Of a stretch of 64,000 bases of DNA, positions 12,308 through 28,833 are shown one piece after another. A program made the position numbers and the translations under genes. The DNA is from Adineta steineri. Taxonomy: Eukaryota > Rotifera > Eurotatoria > Adinetida > Adinetidae. Numbering within the stretch: the first letter of the stretch is position 1; every line of letters begins with the position of its first letter. The notes below the pieces were generated by a model. The model saw only the letters and a program-made list of their open reading frames with translations, did not search any database and was not told the origin of the DNA. Location: positions 186,001-250,000 of the forward strand of contig CAJNOI010000115.1 of assembly GCA_905250115.1 (NCBI GenBank), given 5' to 3'.

Positions 12308-13441
12308 TTAATTATATTTTTCTTCTTGAACTATCGGAGGTGTGTGATTTATTGAAATTAATTTTTCTTTTGTTAAATCTAAGTTATTACGTTTCACATG
12401 TTCTCTAAATCGATGAGGTGAATTAATTGATCTTGAATTTGGTAACATAACACTAGATTTTATTTTTCGTGTTCCCGTATGTGCATCAAAATTTGCTGGT
12501 AATGGTCGACAAAAAAGAAAATATTGTCCAACTTGCCGAAATTTTCTATCAAAAAATGCATAAAGAATAAATGTTGATGATGCATTTACAACTGATAAAA
12601 GATTATTAATAGATAAATATTGTCTTGCAAGTAAATTAGCCATTATACTAGGTCCTAACCATGAATAAAGAACATTAAATACAAAGTATGGTAATTGTGT
12701 TAATAAAAATATAAATACAATAGATAAAAGCAAGAAATTTATAGCATTTGATGAACGATTTCGTTTCATTGATGTACCTAATAAACGTTTACGTTTTCGT
12801 ATTGCATATAATTTGTAAATAATTGATATTTTACATATTAATATTATTGTTAATGGTATAAGAAAAACAAAAATAAAATAAAGATATTTACGCATTAATA
12901 AACGAAATAATTTATTTGAACCAAAATTTGATACTGATATAGTTGTTTCATTATTTGTTATACTTAGTTCATATTCAAACCAAAATGGTACACAATATAA
13001 TATACAAAATAAAGTCACGCATATAACAACAAATACTGCTCGTTTTGGACTACGCCATTTTCGTCCACGAAATGGTAAACAAATAAGAATAAATCGATCA
13101 ACAGCAACTGTTGCTGTTAAATAAATTTGAATTAATAAACATGTTACATGTATTGGAAAAACTTTTGTAAATATATAAAGATAAAAATTTTCAGCTTGAA
13201 ATGTCGAACGAATACCATGTGTTAATAGGAAACCAATTAAAACACATGATGATGCACATGATAATGCAAATATATAAATATTTGTTATTGATGTACGCAT
13301 AAAACGACTTGATAAAATAACACAAGTTAATGCATTACCTAATAAGCCACATATGCATACAATACATAATAAATAGCCTTCCATAATACGTTTGAATGCC
13401 ACTAAACGTAGATCAGATACGGTATCTGATGAAGAATTCAT
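12308..13441 (-). CDS. Rhodopsin-family GPCR, FMRFamide-receptor-like
   Basis: Single exon, 377 aa, with seven hydrophobic segments. TM1 carries the GN signature (LLGNALTCVIL). The TM3 end is AVDRFILICLPFRGRKW, a DRF variant of the DRY motif typical of FMRFamide-type receptors. TM6 shows LLTQLPYFVFNVLYSW. TM7 has NASSTFILYAFFDRKFR, a variant of NPxxY in which Pro is replaced, followed by helix 8. Near-N-terminal and second-loop N-glycosylation sites (NSSS, NNET) are present, and the tail is basic and Ser-rich. Family knowledge: class A peptide receptors couple to G proteins at the plasma membrane. The ligand cannot be inferred; FMRFamide-like is the nearest group by pattern. Rotifers carry many intronless paralogues of this type. 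Confidence 0.85.
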   Translation of the reverse strand: MNSSSDTVSDLRLVAFKRIMEGYLLCIVCICGLLGNALTCVILSSRFMRTSITNIYIFALSCASSCVLIGFLLTHGIRSTFQAENFYLYIFTKVFPIHVTCLLIQIYLTATVAVDRFILICLPFRGRKWRSPKRAVFVVICVTLFCILYCVPFWFEYELSITNNETTISVSNFGSNKLFRLLMRKYLYFIFVFLIPLTIILICKISIIYKLYAIRKRKRLLGTSMKRNRSSNAINFLLLSIVFIFLLTQLPYFVFNVLYSWLGPSIMANLLARQYLSINNLLSVVNASSTFILYAFFDRKFRQVGQYFLFCRPLPANFDAHTGTRKIKSSVMLPNSRSINSPHRFREHVKRNNLDLTKEKLISINHTPPIVQEEKYN

Positions 13442-15635
13442 GGTTGTTGTTTATTACCTACATAAAATATAAAAAGTGTTCAACTGATGAATAAATTATT
13501 TATTTTTTTTCTTGTCGAAAAAACAAATAGAAAGAAATGTAAAACAAAAAAAAATTCATTGTTCATATAAGAAACGACGAGAAAAAAAAATGTTTTTTTG
13601 TTTTGTCATTTACTGTCATTTTTTGACTTGTGCACTAAAACTAATTTAGTTAAGACTAGACAAGGAATCATTCTCACAAAAGTCAACTTATTCACACGCA
13701 ATCGATTTATATCTATGAAATTATTTCATAATCATATTGATCTAGTCTTATTAAATTTTATTGTTAAATAACTAATTTTGTCTAAAGTAATATAGTTAAC
13801 TATATAATCTAGATTTTTCTATAATAGTATGAATATAGAGAGGATTGATACCTTGTAACTTACTATCGTGTGATATAAATATTTTATTCAACCTATTCAA
13901 ATGATTAACAACGACCTGATCTTCTTGTTACTCTCATCAACATTATTAGAATGATGCACATAGTCTTTCTTTTTCTCTTCTTCTCTCCTCTCCTCTCCTC
14001 TTCTCTTTTTCTTTCTTGCTTCCTTTTTTCTCTCTCTCTCTTTTTTACTACTATCCAACAAGATGAAATAAATGTTTTCCTTCATCTATAGTAATTGAAG
14101 AAGAGAAGAGCTTCAGTTATATGAAGATACTGTCAAACAAAGTGTTGATGTCAGTTTTTATATTCAATCGATTTCTATTTATTTAGATAATATTGATTCA
14201 ACTCTAACAAAAGTTGATATAAACAAATAATTTACAAGTTTCGATACATATATATATATTAAACAGAAAGATACTGTTCCTATTGACTTTTTACGTATAA
14301 TAGTACATAATTTGATATTATACATATGGTATAAGATGTTTTTTGTCAAAGAAATAATCATTATTTCTTATAGAGATGTAATTGCATGTGTATTACTTTG
14401 CTGATACATTACGCATGTTTCTCAAAGTAATAACCATCGCTTCCATACATTGTATTATATATATTAATATTAAAAAAAGAAACGGAGGTAGTAAGGGAAG
14501 CAATAAGTTCATAATGCTTCCTCTTATAATACTGATGCGTCGTTTTTATATCAGGCTTTTAAATATAGATCAAAAAATAAATTTTAATAATCATGAATGT
14601 TAACTTTTTGAAAAAATGTCTTTTTTCTTCTTTATTTTATCGTATATACACAACGTTACAGACCGACGGATCACTCACAAAAAAAAAAAAGAAAATTCAT
14701 TAATATCACATCATCAAACAGACACAAAAAACATGGTCTATTTACCAGTTAAATTAATGAAAAACGTGCATATATATAAAGTAGAAAAAAAAACAATGAA
14801 CTTATTATAAAAGTAGATCGTTTGTTAGACTATTTATGATTGTATTCGGGCACGTTTTTTTTTATGAAAAAAAAACCGAAGAACATAACAAACAAGCAAG
14901 ATAAACACAGAAAAAAAGAACAAATAGAAATAGTAACTTTCTTTTTTAATGATCAATCTCGCACAGAAAACATTAACTAATAAATAAACAGAACAGTCGT
15001 AAATGCTCGAAGACGAAACTATATCATCATATGATGGAAGAAGAGCATACTCGATATGTAAATCGAATTTGAGCAATATGTTGACTATATACAATCATCG
15101 TCTAAAAGAAAAAGAAATTAAATTAAATTATTTTTGCACTTTTGTAATAAATAAAGTTCAAATATCATCTATGATCTACTGGTAGTCATAAATAACTATA
15201 TAAAACAAAATCCGTTTCCGTCTTTATCATTATATTCACAGGAAATTTTATTGTATGTTAGAGATTCTATAAAAGAAAAGGGATTTATCGTTTGATTCAT
15301 TTTATTCTATCAGGAAAAATTAAAGTTCCATTGTTAGTCATAGAAATACCAGGCTGATATTTCGCCTGGTTAATCAGAGAGAAAATATGTATTAACATTG
15401 ACTTAAATAGTTTTTTCATTTTATGATTTATAAGAAATCCTACTGACATGATCAATAGACACTAATCTATACTTTATTACTTCATTCATTTGAAGAATCT
15501 GACGTAAATCGAACAAAAATAGTAAATCTTCTTTCGGAAATCTCAGCTTTGGGGGTAAATTCTTTTCTTTTTACATATAGATATATGTGTATTCATTCTT
15601 TGACTTTCTATTCATTTAAATAATTAGATTTCTAC
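13442..15635. other. Intergenic, no gene seen
   Basis: About 2.2 kb with the GPCR promoter side at its left end and a strong polypyrimidine tract near 13965-14045. Open frames at 14382-14810 and 14834-15094 are low-complexity and lack splice or family support. Confidence 0.55.
13965..14045. repeat. Polypyrimidine (TC-rich) tract
   Basis: About 80 bp made almost only of T and C on the plus strand, including runs of CTCTC and TCCTC. Read on the minus strand it gives a Lys/Glu/Arg-only pseudo-peptide, which is an artefact of the repeat. Confidence 0.85.
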
Positions 15636-18600
15636 TTACTTTTCAGATACATCTAATACATAATTCCATCCTTGATTATTATCCCAGAATTCTTGCCACA
15701 TGGCTTGTAAACAAACAGCAAATAGAAATCTTTTTGGTTCAAGTTTATCATTATTAGATTTCGGTAGATTTATTTCAAATGTAAATGTATCTGTATTATC
15801 ATGTGAATAATTCATTGAATGTCGTGCTTCAATATCAATTGATGTGTTCCATTCATCTTGAGATAAACGAATAAAAACATTTTTATCAAATGCACAATTA
15901 TGAACACGAATTGTTCCATAGGCTGTAGAATCTTTTGTATGTAAACATTCAAGTAAAACTTTGTTCTCATAAATTGTTGGAATTATATTTGTCCTAGAGG
16001 TAAAATTTTTTGATAGAAGATTATATTGTTTCACGGGTGTTGATGGTGGTGAAGATATTGTTGCTCGTCTTGTAATAATACTTGGAACATCTGCGAGATT
16101 TTTTCCAAAACGTAATTGTCCAAATTGATGACGAACACATTCTGGAATAAGTGTTGATGCTATTTGATCTGGTGGACTCATGTAGCGAACAGATTCAAGA
16201 TCAAGACCCTAGCAAATAAAAAAAGAAATAAATAGTCTTGTTTTTTTTCAAATATATATATATATCAATTGTCGAATGACAAATGAAATGGAAAAAATTT
16301 AATTACAGGATATTTAAGCATACGGAATATAAAGTTGTATAATCAATAAATAGTATGCGAAATTTGTAAATGCACGAAAAAAGAAATAATGTCTTGTGAT
16401 GTTGTTGAATACTAGAGAAAAAATATACTGGAATATAGAAGGTCGTCGTGTTCTTAATATAAGTACGTAATGATGTTTCGTAACGAATAGAATACGAGGT
16501 AATCACATTTCTTTTTCGTTCTTTTGTAAATAGGGGGTGTTAACGCTCGTGTGCCACACAAGTATGATTCATGATTTATATTATTTTCCTCTATGCATGA
16601 TAGTATTTGTATGTATTTTAATGACTATCGAAATAAACTACGAATAATAAATGGCGTGATTTTAATAACAAAAAAATATTTCTACTTTTAAACTCAACAA
16701 GTGCATATGTTTTCTTTTTTTTAAACTTTGTATTAACAATGAAAATATTGTTTGAAGGCTAAACGTATGACAAAATCACGAGAAGAAATTGCATGTGATC
16801 AGAAAAAATATGTTTGTCTAGGATAGACTATATTATTGTCAAGGTGGTTTGATAAGAGTGCAAAGGTAAATCACATTAGGAATGTAATAATAATGATCAG
16901 TAATCGCTATACATGTCGATCTGATTAATCGGTTAAACGAAAACTGATATTTATCAATATTCATAACTTAACATGATTTCTTCAACTTAAAATAAAACTA
17001 TAATAAAGTATTACAGTTGAGATAGATGCATTAAAATTGTGTGTGTGAGTATCAGATTCATTGCAGACCCATATCCCACAGCTATCAATTCAAACGGGCT
17101 CTTGTATCATTGGTTATCTTAAGTTATAAAACTGAGTATCACTAATATAACGTTTGAATTTACTAATTCATCGACGTTATTAGAAATATTAATAGTTTTT
17201 CTTCAGACAATGTTTAATCAATAAGACAAACCGTCGTCATAGACTTCACAAATATTTTTTCGAAACTAAAATGTATTTTATATTTATTTACTTATTCAAA
17301 TATATTATTAGAAGAACAGTTAATAGTCTCATAGAATAACTAAAATAGCTTATGAATATAATTATTTAATTCGAAACTCATGCGTCAAAGAATCATAAAT
17401 ATATGCATTATTGACTTTAATCGATTTATTAGAATGTTATTTCATATTTCTTATTTTGATGACATTAAAGATTATTTTGATAATTTTCTCGATTTGATCG
17501 ACATTTTTTTTGTCCTATTTTTCATTTTTAAATAGGAAGTCACAAGATAATGTAGAAACAAAAGCAAAACTTTGCTCGATTTTAATACAAAAACTCTATC
17601 ACTATGGGAATGAATGTCTGGACTTAAAAACAAATGAAGGCATTTCTTAAACAAGAATCTATGTTTGATGGATTGAATACTTGTATCCAAGATATGAATC
17701 ATACTTTGCATCTTTCTGTAGATTATTTTTTTATCTGAAAACGAATATCATTTCGAAAGGACATTTATATCAGTACTTAACATGATTTACGTCTTTCTCT
17801 TGACTTCTAACTAAGATATATAGAATTTGACATTTTTCGAATAATATATGTCAGTTTCATTGAGATAAAGATTACCAAGTTAAAGTTTATCAAAAAGTTT
17901 ATTTATAACGAAATCTGATATTTTTATACTGTTGTTCTTAGTGTTAGTAGTATTCATTTCGGAGATAAGATTTACAATCGATCGAATTGTTTTGCTTCGA
18001 AAAGCAAAGTTTATCAATATTTTCATTCATTTTCGTTAATATTTAGAGATCGGTGCTCTTAGAAGATGAGTACTGCTAATCTACCAAACTGATACGATAG
18101 TTTCTAATTTTTCATTCATCTCTATGTCAATCGAAGCCCAGCAAGAATCACTTAAATATAAATTACCAGTCACAATAAGAATAATCCATAGATTTCTTTA
18201 TATCTCAGTTCACACGTAACAAAACATGGAAAATGAAACATATATATAGTGTTTTTAATTGCATCAAGGCTCTTATTACGAGAGGATCTGAAGTAGACTA
18301 TCCTCTTCTACTTTTCAAATATGTCTGCGAAGATTTTTGCTTTGTTTAGGCGACTATATAAACATCACAATCTCAGGTTAATGCTCACTTGTCAATACAC
18401 TAAGTTGCATATATAAAGTTTCGATAGAAATAACTGTCTACGAAAAAGATTTAAATTTATTATAAACTTTCATAAATATTTAATGATCTAACAGTACGTA
18501 GTAATTTAGAATTTAGTTGAACTCTATTGGTCATAAAAATCTTAGTATCTTATATTTTATTATCATAGAAATGATTTCTATATATGAGAAAACGGTAATT

Positions 18601-19435
18601 ACGTACCATCATATCGGCAAATCGGACTACTTTCTTTGGCGCTTTCGGCAAAAGAGTTGATTTTGCATCAAATCGAAGAATACTAAATGAATTTGAACGT
18701 ATATTAATTCCATTTATATGTTCATCTTCTTCATCGCCACTATCATTTTCTGCGTATACTGAAAAGCAATCTTCCGAACATAATGTATTAGTTGAATCAT
18801 AAAGAAAAGTAGCACGTCTTTGTTGTTTTGTACAGTTATCTTTGATTGTATCATCTTTATTTACATAGTATACACCATTTACAATCGTTGAATTAGAAGA
18901 TTGACGATTAAATTCGTCGAATTCATTAAGACGTGCATCTAATACAGCTTCACCTAATAATGTTACTGCATCTAAAAATAAATATATTCCATACATATTA
19001 TAACAATATATTCCTATTCATACCAGAATTATTTTTATTTGAGATATAATGATTATCATCATCATCAAAATCATCATCACTTATTTGATCAAATCCAATA
19101 CTAAAATCAATATCTTCTTCTGAAGATATATTCGAACTAGTAATACTAGAATGTGCAATTGGATCTGATAAACTTGATTGAATACTAGAATTTGATCTTG
19201 AAAATTCATCAAGAACAGATGACGATGATGAAGATGATGATATCGAATCATTTTCTGAACATGAACGTAGACGACGTTGAAAAGTAAATGAATTATTTGT
19301 TGATGGTTTTGTGAGCATTGTTATTGAATTAATTGTTGAACCACATGTTGAATTTTGTAAATAACGTCTTACTTTATCATTACTTGATAAATAACTTGTA
19401 TTAGTATTATTCGGTGATTTTTTTAGCAAGGCCAT
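15636..19435 (-). CDS. PPP1R3: Protein phosphatase 1 glycogen-targeting subunit (PPP1R3-like)
   Basis: Three coding exons, 19024-19435, 18607-18971 and 15636-16208, join in frame to 449 aa. The first part is Ser/Asn/Asp-rich and disordered. Residues about 250-259 read KKVVRFADMM, a PP1-docking RVxF motif (VVRF), followed across the splice by GLDLESVRY; this RVxF-FAD-GLDL order is the hallmark of PPP1R3 proteins. The C-terminal 130 residues form a CBM21 carbohydrate-binding domain (VLLECLHTKDSTAYGTIRVHNCAFDKNVFIRLSQDEW... LFAVCLQAMWQEFWDNNQGWNYVL, with the conserved WDNN-x-NY). Family knowledge: it brings PP1 to glycogen and activates glycogen synthase. The second intron is 2.4 kb. A 5' UTR acceptor lies at 19453. 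The stop codon sits inside a perfect donor-like GTAAGT (15636-15640 region). Confidence 0.92.
16209..18606 (-). other. Long intron of the PPP1R3-like gene
   Basis: At 2,398 bp this is the longest intron in the window, where most are 50-60 bp. I find no nested gene or clear repeat in it; open frames such as 17472-17711 have no match. Its ends are GT (18606-18605, in GTACGT) and AG (16210-16209). Confidence 0.8.
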
Positions 19436-22391
19436 CGATATAAATTTTGAATCTGAAATAAAAAAGAAGTACAAAATAATAATAATAAAAAACAACTGTT
19501 ATGTCGATAGAAAGAAAAAATGAGAACGAGTAAAAAATGGGTTACAAACTCATATATACGATTTCTTTGATTTTACTGTATTACTTTTCAACGGATGAGT
19601 CAACTTCAAGGTTAGACGTACTTATTTATAAATGTAAAAATCGTGCAAAAATAAATGTTACTTAATATTTAACTTAAATTTCATCATTTTTTTATTTCGA
19701 AATAAATAAATTTCCATTATTGCCATCATTATTCTTGGAAATCCTAGCACGTTTTTTTTGCATGTGACGTGAGCGCGATCGTACGATGAGTGCGAAGAAG
19801 AAGTTAATACATAGTTTACTCACAATCATTATATAGAAATGAGTAATAACCAAAAAAAAAGAAGGGATGGGCGTGTCTCATGAATGATAACGCCTTTTTC
19901 GGACAGGTGAAAAAAGCTGCATTACTAAAGTATTTCTTATCATTACATTTCGATGATATATATACATGGACTCAAAATAGCTTCTGTCAATAAGTATATA
20001 GGATGAAAATATATTGTTACCATCTATATTTTCTGTAAGTAACACTGCCTAACGATGAGAACTATTACTTCTATCCGTCGGATATTGCAAGCCTCTGATA
20101 GAAAGAACAAACGAAAATTATCAACATGTTAATAGAATAAATGTTTTTTTGACTTACATTACCCAAAATAGATTCCTTATCTGCTAATTTCAAGAATCTT
20201 TTTTAAGTAGGTGACTTCTTTTTTCTTGTATAGATGAAAGTATGCGCTTCAATAAAACTAAAAAACATACTGAAAAGATAACAGTATATCTACTTCAAAC
20301 TGAAGTATAAAAAAAAACATGCAAATAACTTTGTGCTTTTACTCTTATAGGAAAAAAGCATCTATTGATGAAATCCTAGAATTGTTTTGTCAATAAAGTA
20401 ATACATTATGAAAGAAAAATGTTTAGTCTAAGATTTTATTTACAGATAAATGTAAAACTTTCAATCACTTTATACTGAAGAATTGCCAAGCAAATATTTA
20501 GAAACATAAACATGTTTTTTTTTCTATTCAAACATTTTATGAGGTAAACTTATAAGTAATCTTTTTGATATCATTAAAATTGTCTTGTTCTATGTTAAAT
20601 ATGATAATTTTGAATTAATATACTGATAGATGTAACTTTAAGTGAAAAGATATCAACAGGTGAAAGTAGTTAATGCAATTCAGATGTTTATCAAATAAGA
20701 TTTCTTTTCATGATAAAAATCTAATGATTACGAAAGATTTTATTTGCAGAGAAAATAGAATAAAGTCAGACATGACACTATGAAAAGATTTCTGTAAGAT
20801 GAAAAACAAACGTTTTCTAATTGAAGAGAATCAAAATATTAATATGTCAGCAAACAAAAGAACTGCATTAGTTGTGCGTCCTTGTCATTAATTGAAACTA
20901 TAGAAAAACAAGCAAATATCAGAGGAAAACAGAAACTATGCCACTGAATTCATCTAATCTTTGCAAAGTGATTCATTTCGTAATAGATTAACAAACAAAT
21001 TTTTTTAATCCAAATAACAGACAGCTACGTTTAAACTTTCTTGGTTATAGTATTACCAAAATCTATCTATGATTCTAAAGGTGATATGTACTAATCATGC
21101 TCTTACTTTGTTTATATTTCAAAAATATGTAACTTTTCATTTAAGTCCACAAAACTAGAACAACGAATGAATGAAATAATTATATATAAACATCTCAGAC
21201 GTCACACTGATATCTATCATGTGTAAGAGAAAAAAATCTATATATAAATAGAACTATGAAGAATAACCGCATTAGAAAAAAAAGGCCGTATGTACCGAAA
21301 TATTCTGCTTACCTCCATTTTCCTTTTTGATGCGAGACGATAGAAAAAATGTAATGGATGAAAGAAAAATTTATATTATATTACGAAGATTAGATGCTTG
21401 AAACAAGTCATCTCCATTAAAGAAAAAGCATTTTCGCAAAACAAATTAAACCACGAGTTGCCTTCGTGATTTATTATCTGTTACCTTCATGATAACGGCA
21501 ATTGAGAAAAAGATCAAAGTCCACCAAATGATGCAATAATCGGCATAATAGTGTCATCATCGCAAAAGAAAGTCCATCATTATTGAAATCTGAGACATGT
21601 ATCTTCATTGTTCTCTATTTCAAGGTTACTTAGAACTGACAAAAGTTAATTTTAACTCAAAAAAAAACGCAGTCAACATAACCGATCAACAAATAGCAGC
21701 CAGATTTTTATTTTCTGTTTTGAATTTTTGTCTTAGATTACATCGTTTTCATGTATCTATCACGCATGGGTACATGCGTTCGATGCGTGAAAAAAGAATA
21801 GTACGTCGATAAGATGCGACAGGCTAATGTAAAAGTTTAATGACATAGGCATACTGAAATATAATCAAATAAGATAGCATACTTGTAGACATATAAAAAT
21901 TAACCATCAACACACAGAATTTATCATTTTTATCTGTGTTCGATATAGTAAAAGATTAGCAATATCTCCTGTAGGAACAAATCAATTAACGTATCGATCC
22001 GACTACTGATATTTCAAGAAGACCGCACTGTTTCTGTCAGATATGATGAAATGCGGTTATTTGTATATAGACAAGAATAGTAACACAATAACAATAATTA
22101 TCTTACCATTTAATCCAACCTCAAGATATATTTGTTTATATGTCCTTCAAGGGTAAAATTGTATTTTTGCAATACATGACTTACCTTTAATTAATAACAT
22201 GCATCGTCGTCTCTTTTCTTTTTTAGGATAAAAATATTAGTTTTTTTTAAGTAAACAAACTAATGAATGTTGATAAGAAATATTCAAAAATTTCATTTTT
22301 TTTTTTCTTTTTTTTTCTAATGTCGATCGATTAGTGAGTAAAGTTTTTTTTAAATAACAAAAGAAACAAATGGATTCTTTTTATTTTTCGT
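19436..22391. other. Intergenic, promoter side of the PPP1R3-like gene
   Basis: About 2.9 kb without a supportable gene. Near 19765 the sequence TGACGTGA resembles a CREB/ATF site and lies about 330 bp upstream of the PPP1R3-like start; this is suggestive only. The open frame at 21597-21812 has no family or splice support. 3' UTR of SZRD1 lies at the right end. Confidence 0.5.
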
Positions 22392-23588
22392 TTATTGCTG
22401 TTGACCATATTGCTGAGTTCCATACCAAGTTTGTTGTTGATAATGATACATCGTATTCGATGATGGTGGCATATAAATTGTAGTAGGTGGATAATGTATT
22501 GATGATGATAGTGGCATTTGAGGATATGACGTTGATTGAGCACCGTGATATTGTTGTTGTTGTTGTTGTTGAGAACAAGATTCTGTACTATTTATATTTG
22601 GAATAAAATCAATTGTTTCACTGTTGTTTAGAGTGCATAAATTTGCAACATTAGAATTGTTTGATATTGAATTATTTTGAGTTGAAGATTGAGAAGAACT
22701 AGTACTTTTATTTGATTCATTTGTGAGATTATCAGCATCATCATTATCTTTAATGGAACTTTCTTCTTCACCCATAATCCTAAAGAAAAATAAATGGAAT
22801 TGTTTATATTTTTAAGTACTGATTTACCTTAGTCTCGCTAATCTATATTCAAGTTCACGTTGTTCATAAGTTTTAATAGCAGATTTTGTTGATTGTGAAG
22901 AATTGATTACATCATTTGTTTGATTTCGTGGAATGATTGATATAACAGGTACTGTAGTAGATGAAGAAATATTATTCGAAAAAGACGAATTATTATTATT
23001 ATTATTATTTGTAGCTAAGATTGTATTAGAATTAGGAATCTCATTATTAATAACAGGTAATTGAGATTGACTGGTAGGTCGTTTAAGTATTCGAATTGGT
23101 TTATTTGTTTTTATTAAATTTGTATTCGAAAAATTTCGATTATCACTATCATCAGTTGTAGATGTCGTAGAAGATAAGATTGATTCCTAAAAATAAATTA
23201 AAGTATCAACAAAAATAGAATCAAATGATTTGAAACTGAGAAATGTTTTCTATATTTGAGTAATTTACATACTAAAACTGAATTCCTTTCCAATAACACA
23301 AAGAGCTTCCAAACATCGATTTTCGGACATCCTATACGTATGCAGTATATATAAAGTTTTTTGACTTTGCACTATTTTCAATCATTTCCTACTCGTCAAT
23401 CACAATCGAATATAATCTTAAGTCAATAATAAAAATAATTTTCGCTCATAATTAATTTAAAAAATTACTTGCGTTGCGGCTCGATCTTTTTCTAGTTGTT
23501 CAAGACGTTTATCAAATTCTCCAGTATCAACAGCAACTTCCCAATCGTCTTGATCATTTCCCATTGTTGTTATTACTTTGTCAACCAT
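22392..23588 (-). CDS. SZRD1: SUZ domain-containing protein (SZRD1-like)
   Basis: Three coding exons, 23469-23588, 22828-23186 and 22392-22779, join in frame to 288 aa. The N-terminus DDWEVAVDTGEFDKRLEQLE aligns with SWEEAADSGEIDRRLE of human SZRD1. Residues 71-78 (IRILKRPT) and the later AIKTYEQRELEYRLARLRIMG match the SUZ core (IRILKRPT ... LAQREAEYAEARKRILG). The rest is Asn/Ser/Gln-rich low complexity with a poly-Gln run encoded near 22551-22569. Family knowledge: SUZ domains bind RNA, and SZRD1 is implicated in mRNA regulation and growth control. The protein is about twice the human length (152 aa) because of the Gln/Asn-rich insertions and tail. The start at 23588 is used; an in-frame Met eight codons later is also possible. 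Confidence 0.92.
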
Positions 23589-24306
23589 AATAATAAAAAA
23601 AACAAAACAAAAACAAGTTTCGATTGTATGTTTCTTTCTTTTTTTTTTTGTTTTAAACAAACATTGAAATAAATAATCTGACAGAAAGACGATAATGATA
23701 AAATCTATAATCAAAAAGAAAAAAAAGAATGAACATTATAATAAAAGATTTATGTTGATGTTGTTTTTTTTTGCAAACGAAAGCCGAAAAAAAATGTATG
23801 ACACACACACGCACACGCACACGCAACAAATGCAGATGATCACACAAGCTACACGGATAAGAACAGATCTTTGTATATATATATAATTTTTTGTTTTGAT
23901 TTTTCTCTTCGAGTAAAAAAAGAAAGGATTGATTATTCAAATTGTTCAATGAAAGAAGACAGAATGTTTATAATATAAATGTTTTTGGGAACAAAAATGA
24001 AGAAGAAGTAATAAAACTTAAGTGGCTTCGCCTATCCGAGCAAAAAAGAAGAGAAAGAGAGAATAAAGCACGACGTTTCTTGTGCGTAGAAAAATACAAG
24101 CGGAAAAGAGAGAGAAAAAAAGGACATATGATGACGTACATTATAGAAAAAAAACACACACGAACTATAAGAGAGAAGTTAAATTTCACTTAATTATTTC
24201 TTCTCATTTGTTTTTTTTATCTTCGAGTCTGTACAGAAAAAAAACCCTTCATTTAACTAGACGAATAATAAAAAAAAAAAGATTTGTTAAATGTTTTTAG
24301 ATTCAT
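23589..24306. other. Spacer with simple-sequence tracts
   Basis: About 720 bp between SZRD1 and the B56 gene, both on the minus strand. It contains an (AC)n tract at about 23801-23826 and purine-rich runs at 24045-24125. Open frames here on both strands are simple-sequence artefacts. Confidence 0.6.
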
Positions 24307-27731
<3,425 letters not shown>

Positions 27732-28833
27732 TTGTCGTAGATGAGTGATTGCGTCTGAAAATCGCTTCAGCTCGATAGATCGAACAATGCACAAGGAAAA
27801 ATAAGAATTGAATTAATCAATATATATATTTATATTTATATTTAGAGAAAATAATTCTTTCTTTCTTTCTTTTTTTTTCTCTTTTCAATAACAAAAAAAC
27901 GTTTATTTTTATCAACGCAAATCGATCATAACCAATCAATAAAAATTAATTTAAATATGTGTTATTCTCATCTAGAAAACATATGATGATGAATGACAAA
28001 TAAACAACAAGAAAATCAACAACAATATGATGAATGAAAGAAAAGATGAATTAGCTCGTCGTTTCTTATCGGTCCATTGATTTAACAAATCATAGAAAAG
28101 TTTCTTTTCTATACACTGACTTTGCCTTGGTTACGCTTTCCTATTGATCATCAGTGACAGAAAAAAAAAGAATTAATGATTTATATCTTTTATTGTATAC
28201 CTTGAAAAGTCATGAAATAGGAGGTTAAGATTGAAATAATGTCTTTAGATTATGTCAAATTTTTTTCTTTTTAATTGTTTCTAGAATACAATAGAAATTT
28301 ATTTTAATTAAAAAATCTTATATTTATATATAGATATATATTCATAATATCTTCATAAAGAAAAACAATAGTATGAGCATAGATGGCGTACTATATATAT
28401 TAGTCCATTGTTTATTGATTTTTCAACGAGATATAGAAAAAGTTGGATGATGAATTTCTCAAACAACTGTTTCTTTTTGTAATCAAATTTTTGTCTTGAC
28501 ACATAAACAGATAATAATGTCATTTCTCATTTATTTGACTGATTAAAAATAAAATCTATCTTACCTAAAAGTTTCATCAATCCAGAAAACTAAATATTCA
28601 ACAAAACAAAAAAAAAGATTTTCGTATTTTATGCATCAATAAACAATTAATATGATGGAAATAGGATTGCTATTCTTATGTACATAATGAACTAAACAAA
28701 ACGTCTAGTGATTTAATCATATATCGAAAAGAAAAGAGTTATTTCTATTTATAATTATAATTTAAAATAATCTCATTGATCTTTCTTTTTGTTTAATCCC
28801 CCCATTTTTTCTAGATTCGTTTGTTTGCAAATA
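27732..28833. other. Bidirectional promoter region
   Basis: About 1.1 kb between two divergently transcribed genes (B56 on minus, nibrin-like on plus). AT-rich, no gene. There is no open frame on the plus strand that could supply an N-terminal domain to the downstream gene. A TTTTCTAG acceptor-like site near 28813 may end a 5' UTR intron. Confidence 0.55.

Noticed and set aside
13897-14085. Lys/Glu/Arg-rich open frame on the minus strand
   Set aside because: Translation of a polypyrimidine tract; no splice, start context or family support.
22331-22578. Open frames rich in His/Tyr and Thr/Ile overlapping the SZRD1 last exon
   Set aside because: Same-strand shadow frames of the Gln/Asn-rich coding exon 22392-22779.
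23695-24300. Several overlapping open frames on both strands
   Set aside because: They arise from (AC)n and purine-rich simple sequence in the SZRD1 promoter spacer.
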